Source: Cryptomeria japonica (lineage: Eukaryota; Streptophyta; Pinopsida; Cupressales; Cupressaceae). From it: a stretch of DNA of 64,000 bases. A program made the translations under genes and the position numbers. Positions 47,516 through 56,359 of the stretch are shown one piece after another. Location of the stretch: NCBI RefSeq assembly GCF_030272615.1, contig NC_081412.1, positions 40,542,791-40,606,790 on the forward strand, given 5' to 3'. The notes under the pieces are model-generated. The model was not told the origin of the DNA and ran no database searches. It worked only from the letters and a program-made list of their open reading frames with translations. The number at the start of each line of letters is the position of its first letter. Position 1 is the first letter of the stretch.

Positions 47516-48451
47516 TGTTGGGATCCAAGAGGGGGGGGCGTGAATCAGTGTTCTACCGATAAGATAAGATTTCATCCTTTTATACCATACACATATAACC
47601 GGTAAACAAATAAACATATAACTTGAAGCAAATAAACCATCCACATAAATGAACACCATAAAACACAAAATTTATACATGGGAAACCTCAAAGAGGAAAA
47701 ACCACGGTGGGATTTGTGACCCACAATATCAGTTCACTGGCCATATGAAAGTATATTACATATAATGGGGGCCTACACAAGTAGGAAGACACACTGCCTA
47801 GAGCACACTGCTCAACACTAAAGAGTCTCACTGATTACAAGCTTTTGCTTAAGTAAAACATTGAAAATGAACTCCGAAAATGCATCTTCTATCCCAAATA
47901 GAGTTTCGGTTCTAGCTCTGCTCTGTACCAGTTCATAAACCCTGAACACTACTACCAGTATCTCTTCTCCTCCAAGAATGCTTTCCAAACTATCTAAAAA
48001 TCATTGCATGATATAACATTTGCATACAAATGATCTACATACATATACTTCACATTATACAGTTTTGCTATATTCTCCTATGTCACACACTCTTTCATAC
48101 ACTACAAAATGACCTAGTAGACTGAACTATATACCCATTACAAACAATTTGCCTTATGTTGGCTTACAATGCATTACAAAAGATATTCAATGTCGGCCTC
48201 GACAATAATTACAAAATGATTTTCTAAATAAATCTTCCTTAATGTTGGCTTCCTTGAAGTATTGATGTAGGTGTTCATGCCGGTATAATCCTAGATACTC
48301 TAATGTTGATGTTTATCGGTATATGCCTCCTAATTCCAGTATATGACTCCTAATGTCGGTATATGACTCCTAATGTCGGTATATGACTTTCATATGATCT
48401 TGTTGCCATCAATGACAACAAAATGAATCCGATGAGTGTCAATTGCCAATA
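47516..48451 (-). repeat. LTR G (copia-type), inserted in element F RT
   Basis: Plus strand starts TGTTGGGATCC, then a G-run, GTGAATCAGTG, the hairpin GGTGGGATTTGTGACCCAC at 47707-47725, and ends AATTGCCAATA at 48451 (CCAACA in relatives). The following ATCTC could be the start of its polypurine tract. Its 5' end abuts the 5' end of element C's LTR head-to-head. Confidence 0.7.
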
Positions 48452-48456
48452 ATCTC

Positions 48457-49631
48457 TATTGGCATTTTTGATGTTTATGTTGTGATTGTCATTGATGGAC
48501 ACACACCTGTATTGAGATCCCCTTTATATATATGAGCTCATGCTCAACCAGTATTTGTTCCAACTGGTATGTTGTATTCTAGTCTTTAGACTAGTGGTGA
48601 TTTTGCAGAATGTGTTTCCCGGTCTGAAGCGGCATGTTGACCCCAAGCGGTTCGCAGATCACAAGCAGTATGAGGAAGCAAAGTGGCACAACACATTCTT
48701 ACCAGTCTTCATTTTTTGTCAAACTAGCAACCAGCATTTTGTATGAACCGCTAACACTATGTGATGAGTTACCAACCAACATTTTGTGATGAGTTACAAA
48801 CCCACTGATTGTTTGATGGTGCCGACACATTGACGGTGATTCTTGTGTTGTGTTACTGAGTATGTCTAGATTCACTGAACCTAGGAAATTATAATGTAAT
48901 CCTATTGGATCGACATGAAATCAGATTCCTTAACAGGACATCATGTCTAGGTTTTTTAAGTTGTTGAAGAAGTTGTGAATAGGGTTTATGTTGAGCCAGG
49001 GTTTAAGGTGGAAGTGGAGAGAGATCTTATCAGAGAATATTGAGTTGTAACTAAGAGAGATAGAGGAGACTGGAGTAATGCTGGAATGCATTAGCTGTGA
49101 GCAATACACGATCTAACCAAGCAATTTGTGCTAGTAGATAGATCAAACACTTGTTGGTTACTCACATCTTTAACAAGTTTGTAGCCCTTAACTAGGTAGG
49201 CCTCAAAGCCTTTGTAAAATCCTCTAACAAGGTGGTTCACACATGTGAATCTAAAATCCTCTAACAAGGTAGTCTTTAATCGGACTTATCTCCTAACAGA
49301 GATTGAGATTCCTAACAGGATCTGTTCTAGTGAAGAACATTGTAAGACCTTAACCAGTCTGACCTTAACTAGTATGGTTTCTATTTTGCAGATAGTGACT
49401 TGTGAGTTCCATCTCACCATGGTTTTTTCCTAGTTGGGTTTCCACGTCAAATATCTTGTGTTATGGTTGTATTGCTTTTGTGGGTGAATGTTTTATTTGC
49501 ATTTTGGTTTATATGTGTGATAACCGGTTTGATTGTCAGAGTGCTTTACCAGTTTATCTTTAGACTGTGTAAGTGTTTTAGTGCAAAGATTTTTGGCATA
49601 GTAATTCAGCCCCCCCTCTTAGTATTCATCA
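48457..49631 (+). repeat. Element C 5' LTR
   Basis: Starts TATTGGCATTTTTGATG (TGTTGG in related LTRs, or alternatively at TGATG, 48469) and ends ATTCATCA, two bases before the PBS. A TATATATATG-like stretch lies near 48524. The C-run CAGCCCCCCCTCTTAG at about 49608 is the complement of the G-run seen in the minus-oriented LTRs. The right edge is firm and the left edge is approximate. Confidence 0.65.
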
Positions 49632-49633
49632 AT

Positions 49634-49645
49634 TGGTATCAGAAC
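49634..49645 (+). other. Element C primer-binding site
   Basis: TGGTATCAGAAC, one base from the initiator-Met consensus, two bases after the LTR end. It fixes plus-strand orientation. Confidence 0.85.
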
Positions 49646-49681
49646 CAACCTTTCTATAAGTTTAACCACTTGGAAAGAGAT

Positions 49682-50862
49682 ATGGGGGAATACACATTGA
49701 GGGAACTTACTCAACGGATCACTAAGTCTGAGCAAGCCTATGATAATCTTATGGTCAAATACAAGGCATCTCAAGCAAAAAGAAGAGAACATGCAGAGAG
49801 GCTGATGGAACTATCTGAAAGTAGTTCTGACGATGAAGCTAACATGGAAGCTATGATTGCTGAAGTGAATAAGCTGAATGATTCAAACTCCAATTTGAGA
49901 AAGGAGTTGGAAGGAATGACTATTCGGTTTAGCCAAGAGCTGAGAACCGGAGAAAAGATGAAGATCTGGTAAAAGACAGAGATCATGAGATCTCCAAGTT
50001 GAAACATGAGATTAGTGCACTAACTGCTTGCCTTCATGAGAGCAGAATGGAGAAAGAAGACATGCAAGGATAACTGAACATTGCCATCTCTGAAAATGCA
50101 AGTCTTATGGAGAGAAACACTGCTATTTCCAAAGAACTCTTTGAATCAAAGGAAATACTAGCTATGTTTGGCAAAAGTACAGTCAAGCTAGAGCAAAAGC
50201 TTGAGTCATCTAGACCGGCAAAGAATACCAATGGTCTTGGTTTTTCTTTACATGAGGAAGGAAAATCCTCAGGAACAAATGTTGAAGCATCAAAGAAGAA
50301 ACCGACACTCAAAGGAAAAGGTAAGCAAAAATTCAAACCTGTTTGCTTTAACTGTCTTAAAGATGGACACACTGCCAATGTATGTAGGAGCAAAGCCTAC
50401 AATAATTTTCCTTATTTTATCAACAATGTACCTAGATCCAATAAGTTTAATGGTCATTGTTATGCATGCAACAAGTTTGGGCATAGAGAATTTGAATGCA
50501 GGTCTATAATGGATAACACTAGAAGATATCCTCAGAGGACCAAAGGAACTAGTTCTGAATCTTTTATGAACTGGAACCACAATCAGTTTAATGTCTTCAA
50601 TCATCAGTCAAGAAGTGGTGGTCATCAAGCGGCAACCGGATGGAGAGAAAGTTGTATGATTTGTCATGGTCATGGTCACACTGCTGCAACATGCAGAAAG
50701 AAGAATGGAAACATGTACAATGGACCTTGGAAAGCACCTGGACTTGTTTGCTATCATTACAACAAACCGGGTCACATTGCAAGATTCTGCAAAAGCAGAA
50801 AAAGTATATCTGATGATATACCAGTCACTCAGGAAGGAGAAATAGAGGTTGAAAAAGTTTAA
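49682..50862 (+). pseudogene. Element C gag-like ORF: coiled coil and four zinc knuckles
   Basis: ATG at 49682 (MGEYTLRELTQR), 37 bases after the PBS. A Glu/Lys/Leu-rich coiled coil runs to about 50200 and is broken by a one-base indel near 49960 and a stop at about 50072. A TNGLGFSLHEEGKSSGT motif (also in element A) precedes CFNCLKDGHTANVC, CYACNKFGHREFEC, CMICHGHGHTAATC and a fourth, CYHYNKPGHIARFC, whose second Cys is Tyr. The stop is at 50862. The knuckles imply nucleic-acid binding. There is no capsid-like domain between PBS and coiled coil, and no protease afterwards. Same order as element A's gag, where the fourth finger is also damaged but at a different residue. Confidence 0.78.
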
Positions 50863-50954
50863 GAAGACATGAAGAAAATATGGAAGAAGAAACTAGTATT
50901 ATTAGAGGAGGAACTGGTTTCTGCACCCAGTGTGGAAATATCTAAATCGACAAA

Positions 50955-50977
50955 CTAAGCCTCAAAGGCTTAGGGGG
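50955..50977 (+). promoter_or_regulatory. Hairpin followed by G-run, between gag and ORF2
   Basis: CTAAGCCT-CAA-AGGCTTAG: a perfect 8-bp stem with a 3-base loop (50955-50973), with the last stem G starting a GGGGG run and then AGC. Element A has a weaker stem plus GGGGG at the same relative place. The role is unknown; the G-run could also be a remnant polypurine tract. Confidence 0.5.
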
Positions 50978-51121
50978 AGCAAATGGCAAAATGCTTTTGA
51001 ACCCCCGGTTAACACCGGTATACTACACCTATCGCTTGGCAGAAAATTAGAAATGGTAAAGAGGCAAATTAGGGTTTACGCCCTAATATATGAGAATTAA
51101 TGATGGTAGGTGAGAGACATG

Positions 51122-51129
51122 TATAAATG
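51122..51129 (+). promoter_or_regulatory. Possible internal TATA box upstream of ORF2
   Basis: TATAAATG about 264 bases before the ORF2 ATG, in a leader without long frames. If active it would give ORF2 its own transcript. In element A no equivalent box is evident, so this may be chance in AT-rich DNA. Confidence 0.3.
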
Positions 51130-51385
51130 CAATTTTCAAATCATTTCTCACTATCTATTTTTTGAGTGAAGAAAAGTTTTCAAGTGTAGAGCGAAGAAAA
51201 GGCAATTTGAGCTTAGATTTCGAGGAATTGGAGAGATTTGAAAGAGATTCAAATATAGTTTGCAAGTGGCAGTGGACAACTCAAAGCGGTGATTTGACTT
51301 TCGATGGAGAGCGAAGTAAAGCAAAATCAGGAAGCCCTAAATTCACATTTGAAAGGTATTTTTCATGTTCTTGAAATACTCTTGA

Positions 51386-54347
51386 ATGGCTTCTGCATCT
51401 CATACCAGTTCAAGCACATCCATTGAGTCAGAAAATTTCATTTAGAGGAAGTCCAAGTATAATGCTTTGTCACAAGTTCCAGCTAGAGTCATAGTCGAAG
51501 AAGGAATCTCAGACTATATTGATTGCAAGATAGAAGACCTAGGGTCCTTAGCCATTCATACTCAATTAGGTCTATTTTGCTTAAAGGACAAAAGGATCAA
51601 ACTGGAGTTCAGTATCTTAGAGAAGAAGAAACTCCATAATATGGTGTATTTTCTAGAAGATTTCACAGAGGATCACATCAGAATCATCTTGAGCAGAGTC
51701 CATGGTGACAAGATGTACCTGGAGAGAACGCATGATATCACGCTTGAGGCAATTCATGCAGTCATCAGTTTCTGCAACACAGGGGAAGTGTCAGCTCTGA
51801 GAATGGTAAGAAAAATGGAAATGACCAAGCTCACCGGTTCGACAAGTGATTCACGAGGTATGACAATTAATCCTATCAAGGATGAACTAGTAAAATACAC
51901 CTGCATGGTGATAGGCTATAGGACATTCTCGGCCAGCAAGATTAATTCTATATCTACTGCAGCGATAAATGCCGCTTATCGGATGATTATAGAGGATAAA
52001 TCATTTGACTTATGCACCGGTATACAAAGGAAACTCCTGTTAAATCTCAAGGAAATCAAAAAGGACAATTCACTGAGATTTAAATTTGGACAACTACTGG
52101 TAGGGTTGTTTTTCTATTTCCAAGGCTACTTTCCGGGTGTAGGAGATGTCCAGTGGTCCCCTGACCAACCAGTAACCAAGCAAATAAAGGAAAGTGTGCA
52201 AGCCATTGGAACCGGCTACCCTGAGATACTAAACAAATACTTTGATGAGTTCAGAAGAAAGATGAGTTAGAGGATGCGAATCTCAGGTGACATAGTGAAG
52301 AAGTATCAAGATGACATCTGTTTCACTATTCAAGTGGACAAATGTCTAATGGAGGTTGTTGAGCCTAGAATGGAGGAAGTGGAGCCTATGGGCTATGAGG
52401 TCATGTTTGACATGCTGGAAGGGTATGCTTCAACCCTTATTGCCTCACCTCTTGATCCAAAGACGAAGTGAACCGAAACCTACTTGGAGAGGATTCCACC
52501 GGTTGAAGAACCATCGGTGAAAAAGGGAAAAGAACTGGCAACCAAGAAAGCTAAGGCAGTGCCTGCGACATCAGCACCAGCTACCACTGAGACTCCAAGA
52601 GTGACCAAGTGGTCACTGGCAAAGAAGAAACTGGAGGTAACACCAGCAAAAGTCTTCAAAAGAAAGAAGAAGACTAAGGCAAATGAACCGGACTCCAAAG
52701 AAGGCTAGATAGACCAAGAAGGTGAAGAAGAATGAACCGACAACATCCGCACTGGTAAATATAGACATCTCCTCTTACAAACCTTTGACACATTGTCAAA
52801 GAATAGTAAAGAATATTAGGAGAAAGTTATTTCATGATTTAACTGATTATTATGATGATTTCAATAGTGAAGAAAAAGATGAAGTACTGCAGGAAATCAT
52901 TCTTTATTTATGCAAAAATGACCAGTCACCATTAGAGATTAAATCTTAGACACCGGATTCATTGTTTAAAGCATTGGATAACAAATGGCGCATTGCCATT
53001 GAAAAGAAACAAGAGATTAGGGAGAAATTTTTTGCACATTACTTCCCCAAACTCTCAAATTCAGAATTATTTGATGTGTTAGATCAAAATAAAGGTCTCT
53101 TCTTCACAAGGAGAGGAAGACTTTGGTTGTTGGAAGGGAGATTTGATGATGTAGAAAATGATACACATCAACACATGGCCCATGCTATCAGCTCACACAA
53201 AGCTTTAATGGCCAACCTCCAAGCAGAAAAGGAACTAGTTATTTCCAAACCAGATGAAGTTTTTGATGAGGAAGGAAACTTGGTGGAGGAACCAATCGAC
53301 ACCATAGATTTTGATGCCCTAGATATAGAAGATGTCACTTAGGACATACATTTTGAGGGAACTAAACAGGGTCAACAGGCGGATCAGGGTGGTGAACAAG
53401 TTGTGGACACACAGCAAGCGGCAAAAGACAAGGAAGAAGAGAAAAAGAAGAAGGATAAAGATGAGAAATAGAGAAAGGAGGAAGAGAAAAAGAAAGAGGA
53501 AGAGGAGGAAAGAAAAGATGAAGAAAAGAAGAAGCAAGAAGAAGAAAAGAAAAAGAAAGAAAAGAGGACATGGAAGAAAAGAAGAAGAAGGAAGAAGAAG
53601 AAAAGAGGAAGAACGAAGAAGAAGAAAATAGGAAGAAGGAAGATGAAGAAAAGAAGGAAGAGGAAGAAAAGAAGAAAAAGGAAGAGGAAGAGAAGAAGAA
53701 GAGGGAAGAAGAAGAAAAGGAAGAGCAGAAGAGGAGAGTAGAGGAGAAGAAAAAGGCAGAAGAAGGGAAGGAAGAAGAGAAGAGAAGAGAAGCGGAAAAG
53801 AAGAAAGCTGAAGAAGCCAAGGAACGTGAAGCAGCAAAAAGCTCTTAGTTGGAGACTCCGAAGGCAACTGGAAGTCAACCCTCACTGGTTGATCTTTCTA
53901 GTCCTATCGATCTCCAATCTGCAAGCGAGTCAGAGCTTATGCAGAGCATCAAGGTTGCTCAAGAGCACCTTGAGATCATTTGCAGGAAAAAGGAACAAGA
54001 CATCATTCAGGCAGCTATAGATACACTTACCGATTTAATTCCCGGTACTAATCTTCCTGACATTGATTCATCACTAGCACAACTCAAACTTCTGTGTACT
54101 ATAGTGGATGATCAGGTGTAGAGCCTAGAAGAAGTAGCTGAGGCCAAAGTAAAGAAAGAGAACCAAAAGGCTCTTAATGTTGCTCTGGTGAAGAAACTGA
54201 ATGAGCTTAGGACTGAACTGTAAAAGGATCAACAGGACATAAGGAGTGATTTGGATGAGGGAAACTTGCTACTCAACAAAATCTATCAACCTCATCTATT
54301 CTGTGATGATGTGCTAGCTAATAAGCAACAGCTTCAAATGGACTTAC
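51386..54347 (+). pseudogene. Element C ORF2: conserved long ORF of unknown function
   Basis: ATG at 51386 (MASASHTSSSTS). The first ~360 residues (51386-52470) are one frame with stops at 51437, 52268 and 52469. This part is homologous to element A's ORF2 (YIDCKIEDLG, IRIILSRVHGD, MVIGYRT, RFKFGQLLVGLFFYF, IVKKYQDDICF). A Thr/Ala/Pro/Lys-rich linker follows (52484-52708). Then, in a new frame, comes a helical part (52722-53342, EIILYLCKND, GRLWLLEGRFDD), a ~140-residue Glu/Lys/Arg run (53420-53845), and a C-terminal segment (53849-54347; LIPGTNLPDIDSSLAQLK, QPHLFCDD) also matched in A. Stops are mostly TAG. It is cut at 54347 by element J. No enzyme motif is seen and the function is unknown; a link to plant retroelement ORF1-like proteins is possible but untested. 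Confidence 0.72.
53425..53850 (+). repeat. Purine-only low-complexity tract
   Basis: About 425 bases that are almost entirely A and G on the plus strand, encoding the Glu/Lys/Arg run of ORF2 in one frame and Arg/Lys-rich peptides in another. The long Ser/Phe/Leu-rich frames on the opposite strand are its mirror, not genes. Confidence 0.85.
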
Positions 54348-55620
54348 TGTAAAGCGGAAAAATCGAACCCTAGTCGTTCTCCCCTCCCCAACTCCGAGAA
54401 GGGAGAAGGGAGAGTCACTAGGGTTGATGGTTTTCACTTAGGAGGGACTTTACATTCAAAAGAGGGGTTGAAACCCACAAGATCCAATCCCACGCAATGC
54501 AAGATTGGATTCTATATGAGTTTCAAGGGTTGTGATAACAAGGATACCCTCTTTTGTAAAGAATGTAGATGGAAAGATTGAACTAGGAATGCATAGAAAG
54601 TGAGAAAGATTCGCTTATAAACTGAGTTAGGGATATAGGATGAAGCTGCGAACCTGGAATTAGTAGTAAAATGTCGAGACGGCGCTGTCCTGCAAATTTG
54701 AGCAAAAGTTGACGGGACGATGGCGCCCGGCGTGCACACGGTCCTCCGAAAAATCTGCGAAACGAAGGGGGATCTGTTCGTCTCTGCACAAGGATTCCAG
54801 ATCTTCAATTTCAGCCACGTACCTGCAACCTACACACAGAAAAGCGAAGACGATTAGGGGGTTAGGGATTAGGGGTTTGCCCTTAGGTCAAACCCCAGTT
54901 TTGGAATTAACCAAGAAATGAGAAATGTTGTAAATGTAATGTAAAACAAGTACTAGTACCTTGTTGTAAGGATGTTTGTATCCTTATATGCGAAGATATA
55001 GATGTTGTTGTTTGTTGTATGTTGTATGTTGTAGCATGTAATGTGTTGTAAGTGATCTCCTCTTCAATGGTTGAATCCTTGTCTTGAATGCAACACTTAG
55101 CCTTGAATGGAGACTTAGAATGATCAATTGCTTGAAGGAATGCTTGAATGCTTGAATGCTTGAATGTTTGAATATCGTTTTCGCCTTTTTTTTCATCCTC
55201 CCCCACTCAAATGAGAGAGGAAAAGTAGTTTATATACTTGCCAATTAGGGTTAAAAGACTAATTTTCCCGACCTTAGGCCGACCAGGAAATGTTATTTTC
55301 CAATTTGCAAACAAAAAGGCCCAAAGTCCCATAGGAGACTGGGCCCAAAATAGGGCCAGGGACTAGGGCGCTGGGCGCCATGGTCCTGGGGGACTAGGGC
55401 ACTGGGTGCCCTGGTCCTGAAGGACCAGAGCACTAGGCGCTCTGGTCCCACCTCCCGGGACAGTAGGGTGCAAGGAGGATCAGGCCAGGGTGCTGGGAAA
55501 ATGCAGTTTTTGGTGTCATGAGCAAGTTTCGAGGTCTCCATTCAGGTTTAGTGTTGCGTCGCCATCGTGAAGACCCAAATGCGGTCGAAATTGCAAGTGT
55601 CACAATTTTAGGACGCTACA
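54348..55620 (-). repeat. Element J 3' LTR (gypsy)
   Basis: Plus strand starts TGTAAAGCGG and ends GACGCTACA; on the element strand it begins TGTAGCGTCCTAAAATTG. It is followed by the polypurine tract complement. The five bases before it (CTTAC, 54343-54347) would be the target duplication, but the other end is outside the window. It holds three consecutive GC-rich hairpin units at 55360-55447 and is clearly more GC-rich than its surroundings. Confidence 0.85.
55360..55447. repeat. Three tandem GC-rich hairpins in LTR J
   Basis: Units at 55360-55386, 55391-55417 and 55422-55447, period about 31. The third is a perfect stem (GGACCAGAGC with GCTCTGGTCC), the second has one G-T pair, and the first is less regular. 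Confidence 0.75.
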
Positions 55621-55640
55621 TTTAGCCCCCACTTTAGCGG
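55621..55640 (-). other. Element J polypurine tract
   Basis: Plus strand tttagcccccactttagcgg; on the element strand a purine-rich run (AAAGTGGGGGCTAAA) next to the LTR start. Confidence 0.8.
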
Positions 55641-56359
55641 GAGTATAAGCGTACGTTCATACTTCTGGTAAAGTACAAGGAAACAACATTGAAAAACTTT
55701 CACCACGTCAAGGAGGCAAGATACACCAAGCCCCCAGTGGACTAAGGATCTTACGACTTCAATTGACAAGGTAAAAGGGAAGATCACGAGGGAGAACCAT
55801 GACTGTCAGTAGCAAGGTTTCCTCACTATGAGTCATGCAAGAAAGATATCAAAAATTTTCAAGGCAAAGCTAAATTTGTCAAGAAATTTTCAAGTATCTT
55901 GAAAAGATATGAACGGGATGTATGCCCCCCTACGTTAAAGCGATCGCACACGCCTCACTGGGGGTGATTGCTTTAAGGTAGTGATACATATAAGAAATGA
56001 GAAAGGAGCACGTTATCACAAGGATTTAGCCCCCAAGTGTGAGATAAGCCCAAGGATAATAGACACAAAACACAAAGCACAAGGTGACTTCGCTTTCCTC
56101 GGGGTCAGTATGCTATATGATAATTCATGTATATCATATGTATGTATGCATAATTGTTCTTCATTCCCCAATCAAGGAAGGTCACCTAGAAGAAGGGAAC
56201 ACATGTGTCTTTTGAGTCAACATGAGAGAGATCGAGAGATCTCAATGCTTTGCATCGTCCTCAAGTAGACAACACTAAGGACAACAAATAGAAGAATGAG
56301 AATAACACATAGAAGAAGTAACGAAAGAGAGGAGGAGAGAATCTGCTATGCTAATGAAA
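55641..56359 (-). other. Element J 3' non-coding region
   Basis: About 720 bases between the end of the gag-protease frame and the polypurine tract. A second C-run (gtatgccccccta, about 55920) occurs in it. Small frames (for example 55981-56268 plus strand) have no support as genes. No RT, RNase H or integrase sequence is present. Confidence 0.6.

Noticed and set aside
53319-53885. Long Ser/Leu/Phe-rich frames on the minus strand
   Set aside because: They are the mirror of the purine tract that encodes the Glu/Lys run of ORF2 on the plus strand.
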